A DNA stretch of 64,000 bases from Streptomyces sp. R44 (GCF_041053105.1 NZ_CP163444.1:4712001-4776000), one strand, 5' to 3'; counted from the first letter of the stretch, positions 23,685 to 33,002 are shown. Numbers and translations: made by a program. The notes: generated by a model not told the origin, from the sequence alone.

Positions 23685-24611
23685 TTACGGGGAGAACGGG
23701 TGCTCCGTCACCTTCACCCGCGTCAGCAGTTCCTCGTACGCCGTGGGGTCGTACTCACCGGCGACCGGGGAGAGGACCGTGGCCGCCGAGAGGGCGACCG
23801 CGCGGGTGAGGCGGTCGGGCCAGGGGGCCTCGTCGACCAGGCCCGAGAGGAGGCCGGCGACGGCGGAGTCGCCGGCGCCCGTGGGGTTGCCCCGCACCGC
23901 GGCCGGCGGGGCCGCGCGCCACAGGCCCTCCGGGGTGGCGGCGAGCATGCCCTCGGGGCCGAGGGAGGAGATCACCGCGTGGGCGCCGCGGCGGCGGGCG
24001 TCGCGGGTGGCCCGGTGGGGTTCGCGGGAGCCGGTGAGCTGGGCGAGTTCCTCGGCGTTCGGCTTGACGAGGTCGGGGCGGGCGGCGATGCCCCGGCGGA
24101 GGGGTTCGCCGCTGGTGTCCAGGAGGACGGGGACGCCGGCCGCCCGGGCGAGGCGGACGAGTTCCGCGTACGCGCCGACATGGATGCCCGGCGGGAGGCT
24201 GCCGCAGAGGGCGACCGCCCGGGCTCCGTCGAGGAGCTCCGTGAAGCGGGTGCGGAAGGCGGCCCATTCCGCGGCGGTGACGTTCGGGCCGGGTTCGTTG
24301 AGCTGGGTGGTGTCCCCGCTCGCGGTGTCGACGACGGCGACCGTGCGGCGGGTGGGTCCTGTGGTCTCGACGAGCTCGTCGCGGACCGGCGTCGACGCGA
24401 GCAGGTCCCGCAGCGTCGCGCCCGTCGCGCCGCCCGCGAAGCCGGTGGCGACCGTCTCGTACCCGAGGGCGGCGAGGACGCGGGCGACGTTGAGTCCCTT
24501 GCCGCCCGGCCGCTCGATGACCTGGGTGACGCGGTGGGAGGCGTGCGGGGTGAGGGCGGGGACCCGGTAGGTCAGGTCCAGTGCCGTGTTGAGGGTGACC
24601 GTGAGGATCAA
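23685..24611 (-). CDS. PfkB-family sugar-phosphate kinase (1-phosphofructokinase type)
   Basis: 308 aa from TTG 24611 (reads LILTVTLNTALDLTYRVPAL). The opening LTVTLNTALD and RPGGKGLNVARVLAALG (GGKGxNVA) are signatures of the 1-phosphofructokinase/tagatose-6-phosphate kinase subgroup. The C-terminal PfkB signature GNPTGAGDSAVAGLLSGL has the catalytic Asp in GAGDS. It phosphorylates a sugar phosphate in the cytosol using ATP. It lies downstream of nagK-nagA on the same strand with a 128-bp gap, consistent with amino-sugar or hexose metabolism. The ORF extends 20 codons upstream, but TTG gives the family N-terminus. Confidence 0.86.
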   Translation of the reverse strand: MILTVTLNTALDLTYRVPALTPHASHRVTQVIERPGGKGLNVARVLAALGYETVATGFAGGATGATLRDLLASTPVRDELVETTGPTRRTVAVVDTASGDTTQLNEPGPNVTAAEWAAFRTRFTELLDGARAVALCGSLPPGIHVGAYAELVRLARAAGVPVLLDTSGEPLRRGIAARPDLVKPNAEELAQLTGSREPHRATRDARRRGAHAVISSLGPEGMLAATPEGLWRAAPPAAVRGNPTGAGDSAVAGLLSGLVDEAPWPDRLTRAVALSAATVLSPVAGEYDPTAYEELLTRVKVTEHPFSP

Positions 24612-24738
24612 GACCCGTCCACCCCCCGTACTCCGTGTGAAGTCCTGTGGAACGCTCGTTCCGACGGGCACCGATCATGCCAAAGGAAAGGCGGTTGGCC
24701 CAGACCCACGGCCAACCGCCTTCCGGAGTGACACCTGA

Positions 24739-25893
24739 TCAGGCGGCCTTGTCCGCCGTCGGGTCGACGATCCACTCGCCCTTGCGCATGACGCCCTTCA
24801 GGTGGAACTCGGCGTCGAGGACCACGATGTCGGCGTCCTTGCCGGGTTCCAGGGAGCCCACCCGGTCGTACACGCCGAGCAGGCGGGCCGGGTTGGCGGA
24901 GATGGCCTGGACGACCGACTCGACGGGGAGCCCGTCGATGGTGGCGGCGCGCTGGAAGGCGCGGTCCAGGGTGAGGGTGGAGCCGGCGATGGAGCCGCCC
25001 TCGACGAGCCGGGCGACGCTGTCCTTCACGTCGACGGCCAGGGGGCCGAGCATGTAGCGGCCGTCGCCGAAGCCGGCGGCGTCCATGGCGTCGGTGATGA
25101 AGGCGACGCGCTCGGGCCCCGCGTGGTGGAAGGCGAGCTCCAGGGCGGCGGGGTGGAGGTGGGTGCCGTCGTTGATGAGCTCGACGGTGATCCGCTCGTC
25201 CTCCAGGAGCGCGGCGATCGGGCCGGGGGAGCGGTGGCCGAGCGCGGGCATCGCGTTGTAGAGGTGGGTGGCGACGGTGGCGCCCGCGTCGATGGCCGCC
25301 TGCGTCTGCTCGTACGTGGCGTCGGTGTGGCCGATGGCGGCGATCACTCCGTGCTCGGTGAGCAGGCGGACGGAGTCGAGGCCGCCGGGCAGCTCGGTGG
25401 CGAGGGTGACCATCTTGGCCTGGCCGCGGGCGGCGTCGATCAGCTTGCGGACCTCGGCGGGGTCGGGGTCGCGGAGCAGCGTCTCGTCGTGGGCGCCCTT
25501 GCGGCAGGGGGAGATGAACGGGCCCTCGAAGTGGAGGCCGGCGATCTCGCCCTGCTCGGCGAGCTCGGAGAGCAGGCCCGCGCGCCGGCCGAGGAAGTCC
25601 ATGTCGCCGGTGACGAAGGAGGCGACGACGGTGGTGGTGCCGTGCAGGCGGTGGGTGTGGACGCCCTTGAGGACCTCGTCGACGGTGCCGGAGGTGAAGG
25701 ACGCGCCGCCGCCGCCGTGGTTGTGCATGTCGACGAAGCCGGGGACGAGCCAGTGGCCGGTGAGGTCGATGGTGGGGGCGTTCTCGGGGGAGGAGCCCGC
25801 GATGCGGTCGCCGTCGACGATCACGCGTCCGTTCTCGACCGTTCCGGTGGGCAGCACGACGTGCGCGCCGGCGAGAACCTTGTGATCGGCCAT
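24739..25893 (-). CDS. nagA: N-acetylglucosamine-6-phosphate deacetylase NagA
   Basis: 384 aa. Amidohydrolase fold: VPGFVDMHNHGGGG (metal-binding HxH region; NagA has HNHG), LHFEGPFISPCRKGAH (the FEGP with metal-ligand Glu), IGHTDATYEQ (His ligand), THLYNAMPALGHRSPG (TH ligand), and the catalytic Asp in FITDAMDAAG. It converts GlcNAc-6-P to GlcN-6-P plus acetate. It is translationally coupled to nagK (TGATG). The DasR-type site upstream of nagK would control both. Confidence 0.95.
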   Translation of the reverse strand: MADHKVLAGAHVVLPTGTVENGRVIVDGDRIAGSSPENAPTIDLTGHWLVPGFVDMHNHGGGGASFTSGTVDEVLKGVHTHRLHGTTTVVASFVTGDMDFLGRRAGLLSELAEQGEIAGLHFEGPFISPCRKGAHDETLLRDPDPAEVRKLIDAARGQAKMVTLATELPGGLDSVRLLTEHGVIAAIGHTDATYEQTQAAIDAGATVATHLYNAMPALGHRSPGPIAALLEDERITVELINDGTHLHPAALELAFHHAGPERVAFITDAMDAAGFGDGRYMLGPLAVDVKDSVARLVEGGSIAGSTLTLDRAFQRAATIDGLPVESVVQAISANPARLLGVYDRVGSLEPGKDADIVVLDAEFHLKGVMRKGEWIVDPTADKAA

Positions 25894-26840
25894 CAGGCGG
25901 AAACCTCCGAGTCGAGGGAGAGAAGGTCCCAGGCGAGGAGGCCCGCGCCCAGGCATCCGGCGGTGTCCCCGAGGGCCGCCGGGACGATGGCGGGCAGCTT
26001 CTGGAACGTGACGCGTTCCTCCACGGCGGCCCGGAGGGGTGTGAACAAGGTTTCCCCGGCCTCGGCGAGACCGCCACCGATGATGAGCGTGCGGGGGTCG
26101 AGGAGGGTGAGCGCGGTGACGAGCCCGTCGGCGAGGGCGTCGACGGCCTCCTGCCAGACCCGTACGGCCGTGGGGTCGCCGGACTCGACGGCCTTGGCGC
26201 AGTCGGCGGCGTCCGCCTCCGGGTCGCCGCCGGCCTCGGCCCAGGCGAGGGAGACGGCGGAGGCGGAGGCGTACCGCTCCAGGCAGCCGCGCTGGCCGCA
26301 GCCGCATTCGGTGCCGCCGGGGCGGACGACGATGTGGCCGATCTCGCCGGCGTAGCCGTGGGCGCCGGCCTCGATGCGGTCGCCGATGCCGATGGCTCCG
26401 GCGATGCCGGTGCCGAGGGGCACGAAGAGGAAGCGGTCGGCGCCGTTGCCCGCGCCGATCCGGCCTTCGGCGAGGCCGCCGGTGCGGACGTCGTGGCCGA
26501 GGGCGACGGGGACGCCGTCGAGCCGGCGGCTGAGGAGTTCGCGCATGGGAACGTCGCGCCAGCCGAGGTTGGCGGCGTAGACGGCGATGCCGTTCTCGGC
26601 GTCGACGATGCCGGGGACGGCGACTCCGGCCGCGGCGGCGGGCTCTCCGTAGCGCTCCTGGCCGAGGGCGCGGAGGTCTTCGGCGAAGCCGAGGATCGTC
26701 TCCACCACGGCCTCGGGGCCGCGTTCGCGCCCGGTGGCGCGGCGGGCCTCGTGCAGCAGGGTGCCGTCCGCCCCGACGAGGGCGGCCTTCATACCGGTGC
26801 CGCCCACATCCAGGGCGATGACGTGTCTCACGGGGGACAT
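25893..26840 (-). CDS. nagK: ROK-family N-acetylglucosamine kinase NagK
   Basis: 315 aa from ATG 26840 (MSPVRHVIALDVGGTGMKAA). The ATP-binding DxGGTx motif is at the start, ALGHDVRTGGLAEGRIG carries the sugar-binding region, and the ROK zinc site is GHIVVRPGGTECGCGQRGCLERYAS (H with CxCGxxGC). Phosphate-2 motif: TLIIGGGLAEAG. It phosphorylates GlcNAc to GlcNAc-6-P, the NagA substrate. In S. coelicolor the syntenic nagK-nagA pair (SCO4285-SCO4284, from memory) has this function. A dre-like site lies 20 nt upstream. Confidence 0.9.
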   Translation of the reverse strand: MSPVRHVIALDVGGTGMKAALVGADGTLLHEARRATGRERGPEAVVETILGFAEDLRALGQERYGEPAAAAGVAVPGIVDAENGIAVYAANLGWRDVPMRELLSRRLDGVPVALGHDVRTGGLAEGRIGAGNGADRFLFVPLGTGIAGAIGIGDRIEAGAHGYAGEIGHIVVRPGGTECGCGQRGCLERYASASAVSLAWAEAGGDPEADAADCAKAVESGDPTAVRVWQEAVDALADGLVTALTLLDPRTLIIGGGLAEAGETLFTPLRAAVEERVTFQKLPAIVPAALGDTAGCLGAGLLAWDLLSLDSEVSA

Positions 26841-26859
26841 TCTGGCGCGCGAGGTCCTA

Positions 26860-26875
26860 ACAGGTCTAGTCCACT
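26860..26875. promoter_or_regulatory. DasR-responsive element (dre) upstream of nagKA
   Basis: ACAGGTCTAGTCCACT matches the dre consensus ACTGGTCTAGACCACT at 14 of 16 positions, with the central GGTCTAG core intact. It lies just upstream of the nagK start and 199 nt from the divergent binding-protein gene. DasR represses GlcNAc genes until GlcN-6-P binds. The 26841-27073 interval holds promoters for both directions. Confidence 0.85.
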
Positions 26876-27073
26876 GGGCAGGATTGTTGCGCTCGGATAC
26901 AAATTCGGGGCCGGCCATGGGTCCATGGTCCCGTCGCAGTTGCGGAAGTGATACCTGAGTGGTGTAGACCTCATGCCCGGGGGCGAGGCACACTTACGGC
27001 CCTGAGAAGTGCAAACACGCAGCTCAGTGCAGATGGACGACAGCTCAACGACGAGCAAAAGGTGGATGAAGCC

Positions 27074-28345
27074 GTGGAGCGGCGACGATTCCTTGGACTG
27101 ACCGCGGCCGCCGCCGCCCTCGGACTGGCCACGACGGTCGCCGGCTGCGGCACCCTCGGCGGTGACTCCGGCGACGTGACCCTGAAGCTGGTCGCCGCCG
27201 ACTACGACCTCACGGGTGGCGACACCACCAAGAAGTACTGGGCCGACCTCGTCGCCGCCTTCGAGGCGAAGCACCCCGGGGTCAAGGTCGAGGTCCAGGT
27301 CCTGTCCTGGGACGACGTCGACCGCAAGGTCGCCGAGATGGTCAAGGCCGGCCAGGCCCCCGACATCGCGCAGATCGGCGCCTACGCCGACTACGCGGCC
27401 GCCGGACAGCTCTACGCCGCCGACGAGCTCCTCTCCATCCCCGTCCAGGCCAACTTCCAGGGCTCGCTCGCCGCCGCCGGCGAGTACAAGCGCACCCAGT
27501 ACGGCATGCCGTTCGTCGCCTCCACCCGGCCGCTCTTCTACAACAAGGCCCTCTTCCGCGAGGCCGGCGCCAAGGCCCCCACCACCTGGGACGAGCTCGT
27601 CGAGGCCGCCGAGAAGCTCAAGGCCAAGGGCGTCACCACCCCCTTCGCCCTGCCGCTCGGCCCCGAGGAGGCCCAGGCCGAGGCCCTCATGTGGCTGCTC
27701 AGCGGCGGCGGCGGCTGGACCGACGCGACCGACCGCTACGCCGTCGACTCCGAGGCCAACGTCCGCACCTTCGAGTGGCTCCGCAGCAACCTGGTCGGCA
27801 AGGACCTCACCGGCCCGGTCGCCCCCGGCAGGCTCAACCGCAAGGCCGCCTTCGCCGCCTTCGCGAACGGCGAGGTCGGCATGCTCAACGGCCACCCCTC
27901 GCTCCTCAAGGAGGCCGCGAAGAAGGGCGTCCAGGTCGGCCAGGTCCCCCTGCCCGGCGCCGAAGGCACGCCCAAGACCTCCATGGGCGTCGCCGACTGG
28001 ATCATGGGCTTCAGGCAGAACGGCCACCACAAGGAGATCGGGGACTTCCTCAACTTCGTCTTCAGCGACGAGAACGTCCTGAAGTTCGCCGGGGACAACG
28101 ATCTGCTGCCGGTCACCGTCACCGCCTCCACCCGTATGGAGACCGACCCCGCCCACGCCAACCTGCGCGTCTTCCTCGAAGTCCTGCCCGACTCCCAGCT
28201 CCCGCCGGTCGGCAAGACCTCCTGGGCCAAGGTCAGCGAGAACGTCAAGCAGAACATCGGCAAGGCCGTCGCCCCCGGCGGCAGGCCGGCCGACGTCCTC
28301 GGCCGGATCGGCCGGGAGGCGACCGCGCTGGAGAACGCCGAGTAG
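27074..28345 (+). CDS. Sugar ABC transporter substrate-binding lipoprotein (family 1)
   Basis: 423 aa from GTG 27074, with AAGGTGG 8 nt upstream. The N-terminus VERRRFLGLTAAAAALGLATTVAGCG is a twin-arginine-like signal (RRRFLG) ending in a lipobox (VAGC). The mature domain is a type-1 extracellular binding protein: FEAKHPGVKVEVQVLSWDDVDRKVAEMVKAGQAPDIAQIG, PTTWDELVEAAEKLKAKG, AFANGEVGMLNGHPSLL. No permease or ATPase gene is adjacent. Streptomyces transporters of this kind often share the MsiK ATPase, but the permeases must be elsewhere. Its position facing nagKA across a dre site suggests amino-sugar or oligosaccharide uptake. Confidence 0.9.
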   Translation: MERRRFLGLTAAAAALGLATTVAGCGTLGGDSGDVTLKLVAADYDLTGGDTTKKYWADLVAAFEAKHPGVKVEVQVLSWDDVDRKVAEMVKAGQAPDIAQIGAYADYAAAGQLYAADELLSIPVQANFQGSLAAAGEYKRTQYGMPFVASTRPLFYNKALFREAGAKAPTTWDELVEAAEKLKAKGVTTPFALPLGPEEAQAEALMWLLSGGGGWTDATDRYAVDSEANVRTFEWLRSNLVGKDLTGPVAPGRLNRKAAFAAFANGEVGMLNGHPSLLKEAAKKGVQVGQVPLPGAEGTPKTSMGVADWIMGFRQNGHHKEIGDFLNFVFSDENVLKFAGDNDLLPVTVTASTRMETDPAHANLRVFLEVLPDSQLPPVGKTSWAKVSENVKQNIGKAVAPGGRPADVLGRIGREATALENAE

Positions 28346-28382
28346 GTCGGCCGTGCGGACAGCCGAGTAATAGGTTGTTCGT

Positions 28383-28643
28383 ATGACCATCGGCGAGGGA
28401 ACAGACGACGAGGCCGGGCTCGGGGAGCGCGAGCAGGCGCTCCTCGCCGTCGAGCGCCGCTCCTGGCCCGGTCCCGGTGCCAAGGAGCGGGCCGTCCGCG
28501 AGCGGCTCGGGCTCTCCCCGACCCGCTACTACCAGCTCCTCAACGCCCTCCTCGACGACCCGCGCGCCCTCGCCCACGACCCCGTCACGGTCAACCGGCT
28601 GCGCCGGGTCCGCGAGGAGAAGCAGCGCCGCCGCGAAGGGTGA
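28383..28643 (+). CDS. DUF3263 protein with helix-turn-helix look
   Basis: 86 aa: LGEREQALLAVERRSWPGPGAKERAVRERLGLSPTRYYQLLNALLDDPRALAHDPVTVNRLRRVREEKQRRR. The LGLSPTRYYQLLNALLDDPxAL run is the hallmark of DUF3263, common to actinobacteria. The helical pattern suggests a small DNA-binding protein, but no target is known. It lies 37 nt after the binding-protein stop and 60 nt before otsB. Confidence 0.9.
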   Translation: MTIGEGTDDEAGLGEREQALLAVERRSWPGPGAKERAVRERLGLSPTRYYQLLNALLDDPRALAHDPVTVNRLRRVREEKQRRREG

Positions 28644-28703
28644 CTCCGGCCAGTGACTCCGGCCACGCTGACGTGACCCTCATGGGTCGGTAGGGTCGGA
28701 AGC

Positions 28704-29585
28704 ATGGTCAGCAGCCTCCCGCACCCGACCTTCCCCAAACTCTCAACCCTGTTCGAGCAGGGGAGACCCCATTCCGCCGGCCGCGACGGCCTGGCCGCGC
28801 TTCTCGCGCGGCCCGAGAAGGCCGTCGTCGCCCTCGACTTCGACGGCACCCTCGCCGAGATCGTCCCCGACCCCGAGCAGGCCCGCGCCCACCCGGGTGC
28901 CGTGCCCGCCCTCGCCGCCCTCGCCCCCCAGGTCGCCTCGATCGCCGTCGTGACCGGCCGCCCCGCGGGGGTCGCCGTCCGTTACGGCGGCTTCGCCGGC
29001 GTCCCCGGTCTTGAGCACCTCGTCGTCCTCGGCCACTACGGCGCCGAACGCTGGGACGCCGTCACCGGCACCGTGCGGGCCGCCGCCCCGCACCCGGGCG
29101 TCGCCTCCGTCCGCGCCGAGCTCCCCGGCTTCCTCGACCGGGCCGGTGCCTGGCCGGGCGTGTGGATCGAGGAGAAGGGCCGCGCGGTCGCCGTCCACAC
29201 CCGCCGCGCCCTCGAACCCGAGAGCGCCTTCGAGGCCCTCAAGGGCCCGCTCGGCGACCTGGCCGTCGCCCACGGTCTCGTCCTGGAGCCGGGCCGCATG
29301 GTCCTGGAGCTGCGGCCCCCGGGCATGGACAAGGGCGTCGCCCTTGCGGAGTACGTACGGGAGGTGGGCGCCGGGTCCGTGCTCTACGCGGGTGACGACC
29401 TGGGCGACCTGCCGGCCTTCGCGGCGGTCGAGAAGCTCCGCTCCGACGGCACTCCGGGCGTCCTGGTGTGCAGCGGCTCCACGGAGGTCCCGGAGCTGGC
29501 CGGCCGCGCGGACCTCTCGGTGGCGGGCCCGCCGGGCGTGGTGGAGTTCCTGGCGGAACTGGCGCGGGCGGTGCGGGAGGCCTGA
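28704..29585 (+). CDS. otsB: Trehalose-6-phosphate phosphatase OtsB
   Basis: 293 aa. HAD-superfamily motifs: I, VVALDFDGTLAEIV (nucleophile D and D+2); II, AVVTGRPAG; III/IV, the lysine of MDKGVAL and SVLYAGDDLGDLPAF. The insertion between motifs (GVWIEEKGRAVAVHTRRA) is the OtsB cap with the WIEDKGxxxAVHxR pattern. It removes phosphate from trehalose-6-phosphate, the product of OtsA (intact gene at 44698). otsA and otsB, often close together in Streptomyces, are separated here by 15 kb. Confidence 0.94.
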   Translation: MVSSLPHPTFPKLSTLFEQGRPHSAGRDGLAALLARPEKAVVALDFDGTLAEIVPDPEQARAHPGAVPALAALAPQVASIAVVTGRPAGVAVRYGGFAGVPGLEHLVVLGHYGAERWDAVTGTVRAAAPHPGVASVRAELPGFLDRAGAWPGVWIEEKGRAVAVHTRRALEPESAFEALKGPLGDLAVAHGLVLEPGRMVLELRPPGMDKGVALAEYVREVGAGSVLYAGDDLGDLPAFAAVEKLRSDGTPGVLVCSGSTEVPELAGRADLSVAGPPGVVEFLAELARAVREA

Positions 29586-29604
29586 CGGGCCCCGGAAACG
29601 CGCG

Positions 29605-29636
29605 GAGGGCGGTACGGGAAGCCCCGTACCGCCCTC
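29605..29636. terminator. Bidirectional terminator between otsB and the M6 peptidase
   Basis: GAGGGCGGTACGGG (29605-29618) and CCCGTACCGCCCTC (29623-29636) form a 14-bp perfect stem with a 4-nt loop, followed by TTCTTCTCGTTCG. The flanking genes converge, so it can serve both. Confidence 0.85.
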
Positions 29637-29655
29637 TTCTTCTCGTTCGTGCGGA

Positions 29656-31962
29656 TCAGTGCGCGGCCGGGTTGGCGACGCTGATCGTCAGGTCGTCGCC
29701 GGCGTCACCGGTGACCGTGACGCGCACGCCGTGGCCGGCGACCTTCACGCTGGCCTGCGGGGCCGTCGTGTCGTAGTACGCGTTCGGGTCGGTGTCGTCG
29801 AAGACCGGGATGCCCGGGACGGAGGGGGCGCAGGCCGCCAGCGTCTCGACCGTCTTGTTGCCGCCCTTGCCCACCAGGACCTCCTTGTGGAGGCAGGTCG
29901 CGTCGGTGGCCTCGAGGCCGAAGGTCGCGTCGAAGGGCTGGCGCCGGTTGCTGGGCGCGGTCCCGTCGGCGTACCGGAACGGGGCCGGGCGGGCGTCGAC
30001 GGCCATCGCCGAGCCGCCACCGGGGTGGTTGCTGACGTTGTTGTCGTCGAAGGAGCGGTCGACGTACCAGACCAGCATGCCGTTCTGGAACTTGAAGAAC
30101 TCGACCCAGTCGGGCGCCGTGATGCCCTTGCTGAACTGGTACGGGCCCTGGGCGAGGAGCGCGTCGGAGCCGACGTACTCGCGGTTCTCCACGAGGTAGA
30201 ACCGCGGGGAGGTGGCCGTCTCGGTGCCGGTGGAGATCTTCCAGCGGCCCTGCGCGGTCCAGCCGCCGACGCCCTGCTCGACGTCGTCCGACGCCAGGTT
30301 CGTCCCGCCGGAGGTCAGCGTGATGTCGTCCAGGAACGCGCCGGCGAAGTGCACGCCGCCGTCGCTCTGGTAGCGGAACCGGAAGAGGGACGGCTTGCCG
30401 GCGGAGTCGTACGTGAACCGCAGCGTCGTCCACTTGCCGCCGGAGGAGCCGGAGACGGACGTGCCCGCGCGGGCCCAGGTGGCGCCGTCGTCGAGGGAGT
30501 ACTCGGCGAAGAGGTAGTCGAAGTCGGCCTCGATCTCGTACCAGGCGCTCGCCTTGACCGTGACGCGCGGCGCGGCCGGCACGGAGCGGGTGAGGGACTG
30601 GTTGAGGCCGTCGGCCGAGCCGGTCCACCAGGCGTGCGTGCCCGAGGTGGGCGTGGCGTAGGTGGTGCTGCTCGTCTTGTCCGGGAGCGCGACGCGGACG
30701 GCCTGCTCCTTGCCGGCGACCTGGAGCGCGGCCGGGCTCAGGGTGTACGAGCCGGTGGCGCCGAGCGGCGCGTCGGCGTGGTCCAGCCAGCCGAGGAAGA
30801 GCTTCTCCTCGGCGCCCATGAGGCCCGGATGGGTGCCGATGCCCTCGTTGGCGGCGGCGCCGTGGCCGAGCCAGGAGCCGGAGCTCATGAGGGTCCAGAA
30901 GGCGGTGGAGTTCTCGCCGCCGTCGGTGTCGTAGAAGTCCGGCAGGCCGAGGTCGTGGCCGAACTCGTGGCAGAAGACGCCGAGTCCGCCGTTCTCGCCC
31001 TCGGTGGTGTAGTCGCCGAGCCAGTACCTGGACTGGCCGATGCGGGCGCCGCCCTGCTTGTTCTGGGCGCCGGAGACGGCGGGGCCGGTGAGGCCGTAGT
31101 CGTCGCCGTTCACGTACCAGCGGTGGGACCAGATGGCGTCCTCGCCCTGCGCGCCGCCGCCGGCGTCCTCGCCCATGCCGGCGTGCACGGCCTGGAAGTG
31201 GTCGATGTAGCCGTCGGGCTCGTCGAAGTTGCCGTCGTGGTCCCAGTCGTTGCGGTCCCAGACGTCGAACTGGGCGAGGTACGCGTCGATCTCGGCGGGC
31301 GACTCGCCGGCCGCGAGCCGGGCGTTCCACCAGGCGTCGCCGGTGTCCTGGATGAAGGCCCAGGAGCCGCCCGTGTCCTCGACGGCGTTGTCGCCGTAGG
31401 TGGAGGCGTTGCCGGGGACCTTGACCCAGTCCTCGACGGTGTTGGTCACCGAGTACTGGCCGCTGGACAGGCCCTCGTAGAAGGTCTTCATGGACTCGCC
31501 GGAGCCGTTGAAGAGTTCCTCGTAGTGGGCCTTGGAGAAGTCCGCGGTCCAGGCGTTGGAGTTGTCGGTGCTGCGGTCCGGCCGGGGTATCCGGTTGTGC
31601 AGCGGGCCGGGGACGGTGCCGAGCTTGCCGGAGCCCTGGTCGCCGAACTCGGAGAGGATCGTGAAGATCTTCTCCTGGCGGGTGGCGGTGGTGGTCTTCG
31701 TCTCGGCGAACTTGCCGGGCGCGACCTCGACGACGCCCTTGCCGTTCGCCTTGGCCTTGCCCTTGGCGACCAGGTCGATCGCCTGCTCGCGCAGCTTGGT
31801 GCGCTGCTTCGTGAGAGGTCCGGGCCGGTCGTCGGTCCGGTGCGCGTTCGCGCCCGCCGGTGCGACGTCCCGGGCTTCCTGCGCGGCGGCGGGGGTGAGC
31901 CCCGCGGCGAGGAGTGCGGTGAGCGCCGACCCGAGGGTCATGCCCACGACAATCTTCTTCAC
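29656..31962 (-). CDS. Secreted M6-family metallopeptidase (immune inhibitor A-like)
   Basis: 768 aa from GTG 31962 (VKKIVVGMTLGSALTALLAA), with a signal peptide ending near PAAAQEA. A propeptide region is followed by the InhA-type catalytic core with zinc motif FCHEFGHDLGLPDFYDTDGG (HExxHxxGxxD). A VEG/MAM-like or jelly-roll segment follows (FDYLFAEYSLDDGATWARAG, AGAFLDDITLTSGGTNL), and the C-terminus is a beta region ending ISVANPAAH. It is an extracellular zinc endopeptidase, comparable in length to InhA of Bacillus. Upstream 31963-32142 holds its promoter and nothing coding. Confidence 0.92.
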   Translation of the reverse strand: MKKIVVGMTLGSALTALLAAGLTPAAAQEARDVAPAGANAHRTDDRPGPLTKQRTKLREQAIDLVAKGKAKANGKGVVEVAPGKFAETKTTTATRQEKIFTILSEFGDQGSGKLGTVPGPLHNRIPRPDRSTDNSNAWTADFSKAHYEELFNGSGESMKTFYEGLSSGQYSVTNTVEDWVKVPGNASTYGDNAVEDTGGSWAFIQDTGDAWWNARLAAGESPAEIDAYLAQFDVWDRNDWDHDGNFDEPDGYIDHFQAVHAGMGEDAGGGAQGEDAIWSHRWYVNGDDYGLTGPAVSGAQNKQGGARIGQSRYWLGDYTTEGENGGLGVFCHEFGHDLGLPDFYDTDGGENSTAFWTLMSSGSWLGHGAAANEGIGTHPGLMGAEEKLFLGWLDHADAPLGATGSYTLSPAALQVAGKEQAVRVALPDKTSSTTYATPTSGTHAWWTGSADGLNQSLTRSVPAAPRVTVKASAWYEIEADFDYLFAEYSLDDGATWARAGTSVSGSSGGKWTTLRFTYDSAGKPSLFRFRYQSDGGVHFAGAFLDDITLTSGGTNLASDDVEQGVGGWTAQGRWKISTGTETATSPRFYLVENREYVGSDALLAQGPYQFSKGITAPDWVEFFKFQNGMLVWYVDRSFDDNNVSNHPGGGSAMAVDARPAPFRYADGTAPSNRRQPFDATFGLEATDATCLHKEVLVGKGGNKTVETLAACAPSVPGIPVFDDTDPNAYYDTTAPQASVKVAGHGVRVTVTGDAGDDLTISVANPAAH

Positions 31963-32142
31963 GTGTGTCGCGATCCTTCCGCTTGCCTCATGTGCCTCAT
32001 GGGGAAAAACGGATCGCCTGGGGGAACGATCGCCGCAGAGTCTCGCACGAAAGGACCGGCGGAGAGGAGGGGTTGGCTCGGCTAAGCTCCGGCGACGCTC
32101 CGCAGGGGTGGAGAGTGCAGATCCGCGGTCGGGGAGGCCGGA

Positions 32143-32937
32143 GTGGGGCGAGGACGCGTTACGGCAGGAGTCTGGGCGGGAGTGGCGATGATGCTGCTCG
32201 CCGGGTGCGACACCGCGCACGGCGGAACCCGGGATGGGAGCGGCCCTCCCCGGCAGTCGGCGACGGCGAGCGCGACCGAATCCTCCGCCGGTCCGGCGGT
32301 CGCGTCCTCCGCCGAGGTAGCCGCGAACGTGCTGACGTTCACGTATCGCCCGAAGAACGACTACAACCACATCGATCAGATGCTGGAAATCAACAACAGC
32401 GACACCCGCTCGGTCGTCCCTGTCCTGGCGTTCACCGCCCTCGACCGGCAGAACCGCCCCTTGCCGGACGTACGGATACGAACGGTTTACGGAAGTGACA
32501 GCGGCCGCTTGGTGGCGACGTACGGGTCGAGCTTCGACATCCTGCGCTTCACGGGGACTGGGCGGCATCAGGTGCACGATGTCCGCGTCACTGTCCGCCA
32601 CCTGGCCACCGCCCGGGAACGGGCCAACATCCACCCTGTCACCGTCCAGCCACTCGACGACGCCGGAAACGCCGTCAGCAAGTTCAGCCGTTTCGTGGCC
32701 GTCCGCGTGAAGAACCCCGACCCCTTCGCCGTCTCCGTGCGCGTCGCCTACATCGTCTACGACCAGCCGGCCAAGGGCGAAACCCAGCAGGTCGTCTCTG
32801 CCACCGCCGTCGGTGGATTGGTACACGTCCCGGCTCAAGGCGCTGTGGTGCTCAAGGTCACCGGTGAAGCGGAGCGGGCAGTGGCCAGATACTCGGACGG
32901 CCCTGCGGTGAGCGTCAAGGCGTACAACTCCCAGTGA
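32143..32937 (+). CDS. Putative lipoprotein of unknown function
   Basis: 264 aa from GTG 32143, after GGGGAGG. The N-terminus VTAGVWAGVAMMLLAGCDTA is a lipoprotein signal with lipobox LAGC (Cys ~22). A Ser/Ala/Thr linker leads to a mature beta-rich domain with no catalytic motif: YNHIDQMLEINNSDTRSVVPVLAFTALDRQNRPLPDVRIRTVYG and SVRVAYIVYDQPAKGETQQVV. This looks like an immunoglobulin-like or FxLYD-type fold. Function unknown. Confidence 0.75.
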   Translation: MGRGRVTAGVWAGVAMMLLAGCDTAHGGTRDGSGPPRQSATASATESSAGPAVASSAEVAANVLTFTYRPKNDYNHIDQMLEINNSDTRSVVPVLAFTALDRQNRPLPDVRIRTVYGSDSGRLVATYGSSFDILRFTGTGRHQVHDVRVTVRHLATARERANIHPVTVQPLDDAGNAVSKFSRFVAVRVKNPDPFAVSVRVAYIVYDQPAKGETQQVVSATAVGGLVHVPAQGAVVLKVTGEAERAVARYSDGPAVSVKAYNSQ

Positions 32938-33002
32938 ACGCGATGGCCTGAAGGCGGCCGGAATCGCCCCGTGGACCGACGGCTGCGCGATCGAAGCGGC
33001 AC

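Noticed and set aside
29011..32085. A 1024-codon open frame on the + strand
   Set aside because: It lies opposite otsB's end and the M6 peptidase, is Val/Gly/Ala low-complexity, and has no ribosome site; it is a GC-bias shadow of the minus-strand gene.
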